A stretch of DNA of 21,082 nucleotides from Myxococcales bacterium (GCA_003153875.1 PMBY01000193.1:1-21082), one strand, 5' to 3'. Counted from the stretch's first letter, positions 7,532 through 15,913 are shown. Notes: a model not told the origin generated them from the letters alone. A program made the numbers and translations.

Positions 7532-8854
7532 TCAGATCCTGAACCTCGGGTCAAGACTTCGAGCCGCAGGCTCTTTGACGACGTCGCACAGCATGGCGCC
7601 GACCCGGTGCCAAAAACTCCGCGGTGATTGTTGAAAGGATCGGGCCAGCCCCTCGATGCGTCGCCGAAGCAGCCACTGTGCGCGCACCCGATGGCTGGCC
7701 TGGGTGTCGGGCGAAGACAGCACACGCCGGATGTCCGCGAGCATGTCGGAGCGATCGGCCCCGGCGCGACACTGCATGTCCTGCGCCGCCTGCTGGCCGA
7801 TGCGGGCGCGCAGGCCCGGCTCCGCATACAGCCTGCGCATCCACGCCACGGCTGTCGCCACGTGCGGGTCGGCCCACAGCACCGCGCTGCGGGCCGATTC
7901 CTCCTGGTAGGTCGCGTGGGTCGCCTGCACCGGCACCATGTCGTAGTCCACCAAGCAGGCGTTGTCCGGGTTGGTGAAGTCCATGTTGCCCGACCAGGCG
8001 GTGGCGATCACGGGCTTGCCCAGCGACATCATCTCCATGAGGATCAGCCCCAGCCCCTCGGCCCGGTGAAGCGACACGAACACGTCGCAGCTTGCGTACA
8101 GGCCATACAGATCCGGTTGCGACAGGTGCTGGTCGATCAGCACCACCCGGCGATCGTCGGCCGCCACCCGGCGCAGCCGATCCAGGAACGGCCGCACCTC
8201 GGGCAAGAGGTTCGCGTTGTTCAACTTGATCACCAGGCGCACGGGTTCCTGCGCCGTGAACGCCGCCTGGAAGGCCGCGATGGCAGCCCAGGGGTTCTTG
8301 CGATGCACATCGCTGGTCACGTCGAAGGCGGAGAGAAAGACCAGCCCATGTTCGGGCAGGCCGAAGCGAGCGCGGTCGGGCCGGGCCGGCGCCGGCCCAG
8401 GGATGACAATAGGAAAGTGCAAGGTCCTGGCGCCGGGAACGTTCGCCTCGACGATGGTCTGCACGAAGCGGGTGGGCGCCAACACCAAATCCATCGCCGC
8501 CAGCGCGTCCCGCCACAGGGGCGGCAGGCTGGGCAACTCCCAGAACGGGACCATCGCGTTCATGCGCCGCTCGACGGGTAGAAAACGCCACTCATGCGCC
8601 AGCTCTTCACAAAGCTCGGGCGGGTTGAGGTGAAAGAGATTCACGTCATAGGGCAGGCCCCAGCGCCGGCGGGTCACCAGGGCGTCGTAGCTGTGGTCCT
8701 GTCCCGAGCGCCCATCGCGGGTATTGCTGTCGCGCAGGCAGACCGACTGGCTCTGCGACAGGAGCCACGCCAGCGTGTGGCGTGCGGCGGTGGCAAGACC
8801 GAAATTCCCGCTGATGAACGCGAAGAAATTGAATCCAGCCGATGGGGCGCTCAT
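7532..8854 (-). CDS. GT4-type glycosyltransferase (GT-B fold)
   Basis: A 440-aa cytoplasmic retaining glycosyltransferase. The N-domain begins FNFFAFISGNFGLATAARH (8-26), with the Gly-rich loop after the first strand. The C-domain begins with LVFLSAFDVTSDVHRKNPWAA (171-191) and contains DVFVSLHRAEGLGLILMEMM (257-276), the GT4 E-x7-E nucleotide-sugar motif, followed by GKPVIATAWSGNMDF. The donor sugar is not predictable. The start ATG 8854 overlaps the preceding GT2 stop by ATGA (8851-8854), implying translational coupling, and has a GGAAGG site about 7 nt upstream. An upstream extension of the frame to 9349 runs through the GT2 gene in another frame and is rejected. About 60 C-terminal residues after the GT-B core form a basic, probably helical tail. 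It is the second gene of the GT2-GT4-wzm-wzt operon. Confidence 0.9.
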   Translation of the reverse strand: MSAPSAGFNFFAFISGNFGLATAARHTLAWLLSQSQSVCLRDSNTRDGRSGQDHSYDALVTRRRWGLPYDVNLFHLNPPELCEELAHEWRFLPVERRMNAMVPFWELPSLPPLWRDALAAMDLVLAPTRFVQTIVEANVPGARTLHFPIVIPGPAPARPDRARFGLPEHGLVFLSAFDVTSDVHRKNPWAAIAAFQAAFTAQEPVRLVIKLNNANLLPEVRPFLDRLRRVAADDRRVVLIDQHLSQPDLYGLYASCDVFVSLHRAEGLGLILMEMMSLGKPVIATAWSGNMDFTNPDNACLVDYDMVPVQATHATYQEESARSAVLWADPHVATAVAWMRRLYAEPGLRARIGQQAAQDMQCRAGADRSDMLADIRRVLSSPDTQASHRVRAQWLLRRRIEGLARSFQQSPRSFWHRVGAMLCDVVKEPAARSLDPRFRI

Positions 8855-9753
8855 GGCTCCAGCCTTCCCGTGCGTCCGGTGAGGAAATCGCACGCGCCAG
8901 CCAGAGGGGCGCGGAAGGAATGACGATCGCCGCCCAGATACGACCGAATGGTTCCCGCCAACAAGAACGCCAGCGCCTCGACGGCGCCCGGTCTGTTGAA
9001 GCGCCACTGGTAGAGCAAACGGTTGCGCGTCTCGTAGCGCCGCTGCATCTCGGGCTGACGATTCGCGGTGGCACCCACCTTGTGCATCAGAGTGGACTGC
9101 GGCACGTACAGGCATTGCCAGCCCGCCAAACGGGCTCGCGTACACCAGTCCACGTCCTCCCAGTAAAGGAAGTAGTCCTCGGTCATGCGGCGGATGTCGC
9201 GCAGGGTGGCGGCGCGGACCAGCAGGCTGCAACCGGTGATGAACTCCATCTCCTCGACCCGGTCGTACTGGCCCCGGTCGACCTCCCCCATCCCGCGATG
9301 ACGGCTGTAGTGGTGGCCACGCGCCTGGATGAATCCCCCGGCGAACCAAATGGTGTCGGGCCGATCCCGGAAGTGGATCTTCGATCCGAAGATCCCGGCG
9401 CGGGAATGGGTGCTGGCCGCGTCCACCAGGGCGCGCAGGGTCGTGGGGTTGACGATGGTGTCATTGTTCAGCAGCCAGACGAAATCGGCCCCGGCGTCCA
9501 GCGCCCAAGCGATGCCTCGGTTGTTGCCCCCGGCAAAGCCCAGATTTCCTCGCGCGGACAGCAAGGTGATGCGCGGGTCGGCAGCAAAGCTTGCGGCCAG
9601 CGTCTGGCACGAGCCGTCGCTGGAGCCGTTGTCCACGATGACGATTCTGAACCGGGGTCCATCCAGCCGCAGGCACGATCGGACACACTCCAGGGTGTCG
9701 GACAGTCCGTTCCAGTTCACCAGAATGATGCCAACGTGGGGGGGTCTGTCCAT
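8851..9753 (-). CDS. GT2 glycosyltransferase, rhamnosyltransferase (WbbL/RfbF)-like
   Basis: A 300-aa inverting GT-A-fold transferase. VGIILVNWNGLSDTLECV (7-24) is the first Rossmann strand; VIVDNGSSDGS (38-48) binds nucleotide; GNLGFAGGNNRGI (69-81) and WLLNNDT (93-99) give the DxD-equivalent metal site; EDYFLYWEDVDWC (192-204) holds the likely catalytic base region. This combination is typical of bacterial rhamnosyltransferases of O-antigen loci. Sugar specificity from such motifs is only suggestive. The frame is open to 9882, but the conserved N-terminus begins at MDRPPHVG, so ATG 9753 was chosen; no ribosome site is obvious. It is the first gene of the export operon, and its promoter should lie in the 159-bp spacer shared with the divergent GT4 at 9913. 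No convincing promoter could be picked there by eye. Confidence 0.9.
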   Translation of the reverse strand: MDRPPHVGIILVNWNGLSDTLECVRSCLRLDGPRFRIVIVDNGSSDGSCQTLAASFAADPRITLLSARGNLGFAGGNNRGIAWALDAGADFVWLLNNDTIVNPTTLRALVDAASTHSRAGIFGSKIHFRDRPDTIWFAGGFIQARGHHYSRHRGMGEVDRGQYDRVEEMEFITGCSLLVRAATLRDIRRMTEDYFLYWEDVDWCTRARLAGWQCLYVPQSTLMHKVGATANRQPEMQRRYETRNRLLYQWRFNRPGAVEALAFLLAGTIRSYLGGDRHSFRAPLAGACDFLTGRTGRLEP

Positions 9754-9912
9754 GACGAAGCGACGGTCGTGCTGAGCGGCGGCCCAGAGCCGTGAGTCAG
9801 CAGCCGGCAGCGCGCAGCATCCCCCAGCGGTTTGGCGAAGACAAGCGAATCCCCTCCCTCTGCTTCGGCGTTGGACTATCATGTCGCTTTCCTTCTGGGC
9901 CCAGCATCAGCC

Positions 9913-11175
9913 ATGCGTCTGTGGATCGACCTCACCGATTTGGCCGCCTGGCGCGGTCACTTCACCGGCATCCAGCAGACAGTTTTCAACCTGGCCAGCC
10001 GCTACGCCCGCAAGGCCGAGGTTGGTTTCATGGTTTACGACGAAGTCCGCCGACGTTTCTCGACCATCGACTTCGGGCAGGTGTGCCAGCGGCTGGCCAA
10101 TCCGCCTGCCGGAACCCGCAGCCAAGCCGTGGTGGCTGCCCAGCATGCCTTCGACCAGCTCCCGCAAACCGTCCGCAATCTGGTATCAGCGCAAACCTCG
10201 CTGCGCCTGCGCGGTCTGCTCGAGCAGGTTCTGCGTGTACGACCGGTGACCGGCGAACCGGTGCCGCTGGGACCGGACTGCGTGGTGCTGCTCCTGGGGG
10301 CGGCCTGGTATCACAGGGCCATGCTCCCGGATCTGTGCAGATTGAAGCGCGAGACGAAGTTTCGCCTGGCGGCCGTTGTCTACGATCTCGTGCCCGTGTT
10401 CCATCCCCACCTCTACACCGACGACTTTCCACGCCGGTTCGGCGAGCACATGGTCACCCTGCTGTCGGAAGCGAGTGCGCTGTTCGCCATCTCACGGGCA
10501 ACCCAGCGCGACCTGCGGCGGTTCTGCGCGCGCCAGCGCCTACCGGCGCCGGATACTCAGGTGTTTCGGCTGGGCGACTCGCTGGCGCCGGTGACGGCGG
10601 TGGCGCCGACCATGCCACCCACGCCCGGGGCGTTCATCCTGACGGTGGGACTGGACTGGCGCAAGAACGCCCTGCTGCTGTACCAGATGCTCAAGCTGGC
10701 AGGGCAGGAAGGGATCGACCTGCCTCCGCTGGTGATTGCCGGCCGGCCTTCCTGGGTCAAGCGGGACCACGAGTTCCTCATGCGCCTGCTGACCCGCGAT
10801 CCTGATGTGCGCGAGCGGGTCCGGGTTCTAACCGGGCTCGACGACGCACGCCTGACTTGGCTGTACCAGAATTGCCTGTTTACCGTGTTCCCGTCGCTGT
10901 GCGAGGGATGGGGGCTTCCGGTGGCGGAATCTTTGCGCCAGGGCAAGCTGTGCCTGGCATCGTCGGCGTCGTCCGTCCCCGAGGTCGGCGGTGAGCTGGT
11001 CGAGTACGCCTCGCCCTACGATGCGCGCGGCTTTCTCGATCTGGTGCGGCGCTACCTTGATCCATCACGCCTGGCCGAGCGGGAGGCGGCGATCCGCGCC
11101 GGCTACCGCCCGCACGACTGGGACGAAGCCTTCCTTGAATTCGACGATCGACTTGGTCAGGCTCTCGACGGCTAG
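9913..11175 (+). CDS. GT4-type glycosyltransferase (mannosyl/rhamnosyltransferase-like)
   Basis: A 420-aa GT-B enzyme. The start MRLWIDLTDLAAWRGHFTGIQ is the usual beginning of a GT4 subgroup (WIDxTDLxxW...TGIQR) found in O-antigen and exopolysaccharide clusters. The linker strand VVYDLVPVFHP (155-165) and FAISRATQRDL (191-201) complete the N-domain. GAFILTVGLDWRKN (239-252) opens the C-domain, and VFPSLCEGWGLPVAESLRQGK (325-345) is the donor-binding E-x7-E motif. Upstream in-frame codons to 9832 give a non-homologous stretch, so ATG 9913 is preferred. A TATCAT box at 9877-9882 could be its -10, without a visible -35. Its stop codon shares CTAG with the stop of gmd on the other strand. Donor sugar is unknown; GDP-linked sugars are plausible given gmd next door. 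Confidence 0.9.
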   Translation: MRLWIDLTDLAAWRGHFTGIQQTVFNLASRYARKAEVGFMVYDEVRRRFSTIDFGQVCQRLANPPAGTRSQAVVAAQHAFDQLPQTVRNLVSAQTSLRLRGLLEQVLRVRPVTGEPVPLGPDCVVLLLGAAWYHRAMLPDLCRLKRETKFRLAAVVYDLVPVFHPHLYTDDFPRRFGEHMVTLLSEASALFAISRATQRDLRRFCARQRLPAPDTQVFRLGDSLAPVTAVAPTMPPTPGAFILTVGLDWRKNALLLYQMLKLAGQEGIDLPPLVIAGRPSWVKRDHEFLMRLLTRDPDVRERVRVLTGLDDARLTWLYQNCLFTVFPSLCEGWGLPVAESLRQGKLCLASSASSVPEVGGELVEYASPYDARGFLDLVRRYLDPSRLAEREAAIRAGYRPHDWDEAFLEFDDRLGQALDG

Positions 11176-12197
11176 ACCGACTTCTCCGCCTCCTGCTCGA
11201 CGGGCGACCTGGCCCGCGCAAGGGTTAGCCCCAGAGCGTCGCATTCTGCCGTCACCATCTCCCGCACCAGATCCGCGAAGCCAACTTCGTGATGCCAGCC
11301 CAACCGCTCGCGCGCCTTGCGTGGATCCCCCACCAGCGGCTGGTCCTCGGCGCGGCGGCACAGTTCGGAATCGATGTACACGTGCTCGCGGTGGTCGAGG
11401 CCGGTCCCTGCAAAGGCCAGCTGGGCAAACTCGCGCACGCTGTGGCTTTCCCCAGTGGCCACCACATAGTCGTCCGGCGTCTCCTGTTGCAACATCAGCC
11501 ACATGGCCCGCACGTAGTCGCGCGCGTGCCCCCAGTCGCGGCGCGCATCCAGATTGCCGAGGGCGAGCCGGTCCTGCCGGCCCGCTAGAATCTGTGCCAC
11601 ACCGGCCGCGATCCTGCGCGTGACGAATTCGTGCCCGCGGCGAGGCGATTCGTGGTTGTACAGGATGCCCGCGCTGGCGTGCAGACCGAAGCGCTCGCGA
11701 TAGTTGCGAGTCAGGTGGTAGCCCGCCAATTTGCTTATTCCGTAGGTCGAGCGAGGCAGAAAGCGGCTGGTTTCGCGCTGGGGCGACTCGTCGGCATGGC
11801 CGAACATCTCGCTGGTACCAGCGAAGTAGAATCGGCAGGCTGGTGCGCTTTGCTTGAGCGCGGCCAGCAGACAATGGGTTCCGTTGATGTCGGAGCCCAG
11901 CGTGGCCAGATCGTCCTCGAACGAGGTGTTGACGAAGCTGTGGGCCGCCAGATGATAGCACTCGTCGGGACGAACCCCGTCCACCACCCGAAGTACACTG
12001 GCCGAACTTTCCAGCGCTCCCGCGTGCAGCGCCAGCCGGTCGCGGATGTGAACCAGGTGCGACAGGTGACGTTCGGGATCGTGCAAGGCGATGCGCCGGA
12101 CCAGACCGTGAACTTCGTAGTCGCGAGCCAACAGAAATTCCGCCAAGTACGATCCGTCCTGGCCCGTGATGCCGGTGATCAGCGCCCGTTTCGCCAC
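11172..12197 (-). CDS. gmd: GDP-mannose 4,6-dehydratase
   Basis: A 341-aa extended short-chain dehydrogenase that converts GDP-D-mannose to GDP-4-keto-6-deoxy-D-mannose with bound NADP. This is the branch point to GDP-L-fucose, GDP-D-rhamnose, GDP-6-deoxy-talose and others. Diagnostic motifs: ALITGITGQDGSYLAEFLL (5-23, cofactor loop), catalytic AGTSEMFG (126-133) and STYGISK (150-156, Tyr152/Lys156), LYNHESPRRGHEFVTRRI (179-196) and GNLDARRDWGHARDYV (214-229). The last two separate Gmd from other SDRs. The start is GTG at 12197, where homology begins. A TTG at 12233 in the same frame would add 12 residues and is less likely. The length is slightly short of the usual 350-370 residues. It converges with the GT4 gene, overlapping by 4 bp. 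No fcl or rmd partner lies in the window. Confidence 0.95.
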   Translation of the reverse strand: MAKRALITGITGQDGSYLAEFLLARDYEVHGLVRRIALHDPERHLSHLVHIRDRLALHAGALESSASVLRVVDGVRPDECYHLAAHSFVNTSFEDDLATLGSDINGTHCLLAALKQSAPACRFYFAGTSEMFGHADESPQRETSRFLPRSTYGISKLAGYHLTRNYRERFGLHASAGILYNHESPRRGHEFVTRRIAAGVAQILAGRQDRLALGNLDARRDWGHARDYVRAMWLMLQQETPDDYVVATGESHSVREFAQLAFAGTGLDHREHVYIDSELCRRAEDQPLVGDPRKARERLGWHHEVGFADLVREMVTAECDALGLTLARARSPVEQEAEKSV

Positions 12198-12302
12198 GTT
12201 GCTTGGGAGGATATCACAGGACTCGCGCAGCAACGGTCTTGCTCCGCGGACCCACCCGACGTCGGCTCACACGCCTGGCAGATGACCAGCGCACTGCCTT
12301 TC

Positions 12303-12333
12303 TCGACATGAACGGGACGCGATGGGGTAGAAT
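12303..12333 (+). promoter_or_regulatory. Tentative promoter upstream of the GT4-RgpF fusion gene
   Basis: TAGAAT (12328-12333) is a good -10 candidate. TCGACA (12303-12308) could be the -35, but the spacer is 19 bp. A perfect TTGACA occurs at 12345-12350 without a matching -10 downstream. The ATG at 12393 would follow a leader of about 53 nt. Confidence 0.25.
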
Positions 12334-12392
12334 CTTTCAACGCGTTGACAAATTCCGCGCATGCGCAGCCTGACCGTGACGTCAGTGAACCA

Positions 12393-14846
12393 ATGAAGAG
12401 TCTTGTGCGCACGATACGACGTCTGGTTTCGCGGTGGCGAGTGGACGCTTCCCTGTCCTCCCCTGACGACCGAACCGCCCCTCTTGAGCGAGAGCCGTTC
12501 GATCCCGCCTCCTACCTCGCGAGGTATCCCGACGTCGCAAAGGCCGGGATGGACCCCTACCTGCACTATCTCAACCACGGCAGGGCCGAAGGCCGCATCG
12601 GGGCGGCCCTGGGACCGGACCGGTCCAGCAAGCCCAAGGAACTGGAGCCGAATCGCGAGACGGTGCTGATCGTGAGCCACGAGGCGACACGAACTGGAGC
12701 ACCCATCCTGAGCCTGAATATCGCTCGCGAGCTCAGGAAGAAATACAACGTTGTCTCTCTCATGTTGCGCGGGGGAGCGCTCGTCGATGACTTCAAACCG
12801 GTGGCCAATCTCGTGTCCTGCCCGCAGGGCGATGCAGGGCCGCAGGACTTCATTATCGGCGAGGTCATCGAGCGAATGCTGGCCTCATGCAACTTCCGCT
12901 ATGCCATCGTCAACAGCATCGAATCGCGATTCGTCCTGCCCTGCCTGGCCCGGCATTTCCTGCCGACCATCACCCTCATCCACGAGTTTGCGTCGAATAC
13001 GCGCCCGCGAAGCGCAGTGAGCGAAGCGAGCCTCTGGTCGTCGAACGCGGTCTTCTCGGCCGACATCGTGCGCGACGATGCTGTGAGAGAATGCCCGGAC
13101 CTCGCCACGCAGCCGCCCGTGGTACTACCGCAAGGCCGCTGCGCAGTGCCAGTGAGATACGACACGCCGGCAGCGGCCTCGCAAGAGCAGGCGCGCATTG
13201 CTCGATCGTTTCGCCCGGACGGATGGCCCGAAAATACGGTGGTGGTCGTCGGTGCCGGCACCGTGCACTTTCGCAAGGGAGTCGATCTCTTCATTGACTG
13301 CGCGGCGCACGTGATGCGCTCCGGCCGGGGCGGCCCCTGCCGGTTCGTCTGGATCGGCGGCGGCTACGACCCTGACCGGGATAGGGGTTATTCGGTCTAC
13401 CTCGCCGACCAGGTGCGGCGGGCAGGCCTGGAAGGCTCGTTCTGCTTCCTGGATGAGGTCACGGATATCGAGGCCGCCTATGCACAGGCCGACCTTCTCT
13501 TGCTCAGCTCACGACTCGATCCCCTGCCCAACGTGGCGATCGACGCCATGGCGCAAGGTCTCCCGGTCCTCTGTTTCGACAAGACCTCGGGAATAGCCGA
13601 CACCCTGAAGAACCACGGGCTCGAAGCTGAGTGCGTGGTGCCCTACCTGGACTCGGGCGCCATGGCGCAACGCCTGTTGGAATTCATCGAGTCGACCGAG
13701 CGCCGACGATCCGTGGGCACGCGTCTCAAGCAGATCGCCAGCGATCTCTTCGATCTGTCCAGCTATGTCGAGAAGCTCGACGCTCTCGCCAGCAAGGCCG
13801 TACAACGCTCGCGCCAGGAGAAGCAGGACTTCCAGCGGGTCACGACCACGAAGATCTTCCGCCCGGATTTCGCCGCGAATGACAGTCTCGAAGACAAGAG
13901 CCCCGAAGGGCCGGCACGAGCCTTCGTCCGCGGGTGGGCCGCCAGCTTCCACCGACGCAAGCCGTTCCCCGGCTTCCATCCCGGAATCTACCAGGAGCGG
14001 CGTGGGCTCGCGTTGCCGGGGCGCGACCCTTTCGTCGACTATCTCGAACAGGGCGAACCGCCGGGACCGTGGCTCAGCCAGGTCATCGCTCCAGCGGATT
14101 CGGAGAATCCACCCGCGCCCAAGAGTCGCATCGCGCTCCACCTGCACATCTACTATTCCGATCTGATGAGTGACATCCCAGATCGTCTCAACGCCAATGC
14201 GGTTCGTCCAGATCTGTTCATAAGCGTGCCTTCCAGCAGCGCCTCGCGCCAGGTCGAGCGACTGCTGGCCGGCTATCGGGGAAACGTGGCCGACCTCCAG
14301 GTTGTGCCCAATCGCGGTCGGGACATCGGGCCACTGCTCACCACCTTCGGCAAGAAACTGTCGGACTCGTACGATATCGTCGGTCATCTTCACACCAAGA
14401 AATCCACCGACATCCAGGACTCCGGGTCGGGTAAGATCTGGCGCCTCTTCCTGCTGGAGAACCTGCTCGGCGGACAGCACAGGATGGCTGACATCATCTT
14501 GCGCCGGATGGAGGCGGACCCTGCCCTTGGGCTGGTCTTTCCTGACGACCCCTTCGTCGTCGACTGGACCGCAAACCGGGAGGTCGCTCAGACCCTGGCC
14601 GACAGACTGGGTCTCGGCCGTCTGCCGTACACCCACTTCAACTTTCCTGTCGGCACCATGTTCTGGGTGAAGGTGGCCGCCTTGAGACCGTGGGTCGACC
14701 TCGGGCTCGGCTGGAACGACTACCCACCCGAGCCGGTCCCCTATGATGGCAGTATGCTGCACGCGATCGAGAGACTGTTGCCGTGGGTGGCCGAGCACGA
14801 AGGTCTGCGAATCGCCGTCACCAACGTACCGGGGATGACCCGTTGA
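12393..14846 (+). CDS. Modular glycosyltransferase: linker motif + GT4 domain + RgpF-like domain
   Basis: An 817-aa cytoplasmic protein. Residues 36-68 hold a short motif (FDPASYLARYPDV...HYLNHGRAEGR) seen in very large polysaccharide transferases. Residues 90-465 form a GT-B/GT4 enzyme, with SHEATRTGAPILSLNIA (95-111) in the acceptor domain, VVGAGTVHFRKGVDLF (285-300), and donor motif LLLSSRLDPLPNVAIDAMAQG (369-389, D and E/D rather than the standard E-x7-E). Residues 527-560 have a second linker (GFHPGIYQER...YLEQGEPPGPW). Residues 578-805 resemble the RgpF/rhamnan-synthesis family: ALHLHIYYSDL, VPNRGRDIGPLLTTF (638-652), HLHTKKSTDIQDSGSGKIW (665-683). RgpF acts in rhamnan assembly coupled to ABC export, which fits the Wzm/Wzt genes nearby. 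ATG 12393 is preferred to an in-frame TTG at 12345. Neither has a strong ribosome site. It is the first of three plus-strand genes. Confidence 0.88.
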   Translation: MKSLVRTIRRLVSRWRVDASLSSPDDRTAPLEREPFDPASYLARYPDVAKAGMDPYLHYLNHGRAEGRIGAALGPDRSSKPKELEPNRETVLIVSHEATRTGAPILSLNIARELRKKYNVVSLMLRGGALVDDFKPVANLVSCPQGDAGPQDFIIGEVIERMLASCNFRYAIVNSIESRFVLPCLARHFLPTITLIHEFASNTRPRSAVSEASLWSSNAVFSADIVRDDAVRECPDLATQPPVVLPQGRCAVPVRYDTPAAASQEQARIARSFRPDGWPENTVVVVGAGTVHFRKGVDLFIDCAAHVMRSGRGGPCRFVWIGGGYDPDRDRGYSVYLADQVRRAGLEGSFCFLDEVTDIEAAYAQADLLLLSSRLDPLPNVAIDAMAQGLPVLCFDKTSGIADTLKNHGLEAECVVPYLDSGAMAQRLLEFIESTERRRSVGTRLKQIASDLFDLSSYVEKLDALASKAVQRSRQEKQDFQRVTTTKIFRPDFAANDSLEDKSPEGPARAFVRGWAASFHRRKPFPGFHPGIYQERRGLALPGRDPFVDYLEQGEPPGPWLSQVIAPADSENPPAPKSRIALHLHIYYSDLMSDIPDRLNANAVRPDLFISVPSSSASRQVERLLAGYRGNVADLQVVPNRGRDIGPLLTTFGKKLSDSYDIVGHLHTKKSTDIQDSGSGKIWRLFLLENLLGGQHRMADIILRRMEADPALGLVFPDDPFVVDWTANREVAQTLADRLGLGRLPYTHFNFPVGTMFWVKVAALRPWVDLGLGWNDYPPEPVPYDGSMLHAIERLLPWVAEHEGLRIAVTNVPGMTR
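12495..12596 (+). repeat. Single copy of the PDV...HY...GR.EGR linker motif in the 817-aa transferase
   Basis: Encodes residues 35-68, with YLARYPDV, HYLNHG and RAEGR as key blocks. It matches in pattern the two copies at 18359-18472 and 18527-18640. Protein-level similarity only. Confidence 0.7.
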
Positions 14847-14886
14847 AGAGAGCCCCTCGACACCACCTTGCGGAAGGCCCAGAGCG

Positions 14887-15819
14887 ATGAAGTGCGTGAT
14901 CCTTGGCGGTGGCGGCTTCATCGGCTCGGCGGTGGCCGATCGCCTGCTGCGCGACCATCACGAGGTGCGCATCTTCGAGCAGCCGCGGGTCAGGCCCTAC
15001 CGCAAGTTCGCGCCGAACGAGCGCGTCGAGTGGTTGACCGGCGACTTCCTGAGCATGCACGACGTAGGCAAGGCCGTCGAGGGAACCGATGCCGTGCTGC
15101 ACTTGATCTCGACGACTCTGCCGCATACCTCCAACGACGATCCGATCTTCGACGTGCAGAGCAACGTCGTGGCCTCGTTGCAATTGGCCAGCGCCATGGT
15201 GACCCACAGGATCCCCAAGATTGTGTTCATCTCGTCAGGCGGCACGGTCTACGGCCGGCTCAGGGCTTCGCCGATCAACGAGGAACACCCGACCGATCCG
15301 CTGGTCTCCTGCGGCGTCAGCAAGCTCGCCATCGAGAAGTTCCTGCTGATGTTCGAACGCATGCATGGCATCCAGGCGAGGATCCTGCGCGTCTCCAACG
15401 CCTTCGGCGAGCGGCACCGGGTCGAGACCGGGCAGGGTGCGATCGGCGTCTTCCTCGACCGGGCGCTCTGCCACAAGCCGATCGAAATCTGGGGCGACGG
15501 CAGCATCATCCGCGACTACATCTACGTCGACGATGTGGCCGAGGCCTTCGCCCGAGCGCTCGAGTACTCCGGCCGCCACAGCGTCTTCAACGTCAGCTCC
15601 GCTGCCGGTACCAGCCTGAAGGAACTGGTCAGGCTCATCGAAGACGTTACCGGCGAGCGCATGGACTGCCGCTACCTGCCCGCGCGTCCTTTCGACGTGC
15701 CAGTGAGCGTTCTCGACAACGGTCGGGCTCGCGCCGAGTTGGGCTGGGCGCCGCGGGTGTCGCTGTCGGATGGAATCGCGCGCACCGCAGCCTGGATGAG
15801 AAGCAACCTGACGCGCTGA
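14887..15819 (+). CDS. NAD-dependent epimerase/dehydratase (GalE-like extended SDR) with catalytic Tyr replaced by Cys
   Basis: A 310-aa nucleotide-sugar SDR. The cofactor loop is ILGGGGFIGS (5-14). ISTTLPHTSNDDPIFDVQSN (74-93) and FISSGGTVYG (114-123) place it in a GalE-like subgroup found in polysaccharide clusters. RDYIYVDDVAEA (209-220) is the standard substrate-domain motif. Where the family has YGxxK, this protein reads SCGVSK: Cys142 (codon TGC, 15310-15312) stands in place of the catalytic Tyr, with Lys146 kept. If real, classical proton transfer at the sugar 4-OH should be impaired. It could be a non-catalytic paralogue, an altered enzyme, or a sequencing error (TAC to TGC is one base). 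ATG 14887 has GGAAGG about 8 nt upstream and lies 40 bp after the preceding stop, so it is probably in one operon with both neighbours. The sugar substrate is not identifiable. Confidence 0.88.
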   Translation: MKCVILGGGGFIGSAVADRLLRDHHEVRIFEQPRVRPYRKFAPNERVEWLTGDFLSMHDVGKAVEGTDAVLHLISTTLPHTSNDDPIFDVQSNVVASLQLASAMVTHRIPKIVFISSGGTVYGRLRASPINEEHPTDPLVSCGVSKLAIEKFLLMFERMHGIQARILRVSNAFGERHRVETGQGAIGVFLDRALCHKPIEIWGDGSIIRDYIYVDDVAEAFARALEYSGRHSVFNVSSAAGTSLKELVRLIEDVTGERMDCRYLPARPFDVPVSVLDNGRARAELGWAPRVSLSDGIARTAAWMRSNLTR

Positions 15820-15913
15820 CGGAGTCGCTCATGGGCAACCGCGCAGTTCTCGAAAATGTGAACCGATCTCCGATGCGAGGCGACTGTTCTCCGTCTGGCG
15901 AAGGACAGAGCTG

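Noticed and set aside
8855..9349. Upstream extension of the minus-strand GT4 frame
   Set aside because: It would overlap the GT2 gene almost completely and its residues are non-homologous; the ATG at 8854 has a ribosome site and an ATGA junction.
8842..9795. 317-codon plus-strand frame opposite the GT2 gene
   Set aside because: Shadow of a clear GT2 coding sequence on the other strand; no motifs.
12357..12366. GCGCATGCGC palindrome in the gmd/GT4-RgpF spacer
   Set aside because: Only 10 bp, GC-rich, no second copy seen; insufficient for an operator call.
13509..14921. 470-codon minus-strand open frame opposite the GT4-RgpF gene
   Set aside because: No domain motifs and antisense to well-supported RgpF-like and GT4 domains; a codon-bias shadow.
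14887..15819. SDR as Rmd (GDP-D-rhamnose-forming reductase) or Fcl
   Set aside because: Motifs STTLPxTSNDDP and SSGGTVYG match the GalE-like subgroup, and the sequence does not resemble Rmd as I know it; kept only as a speculative alternative in a finding.
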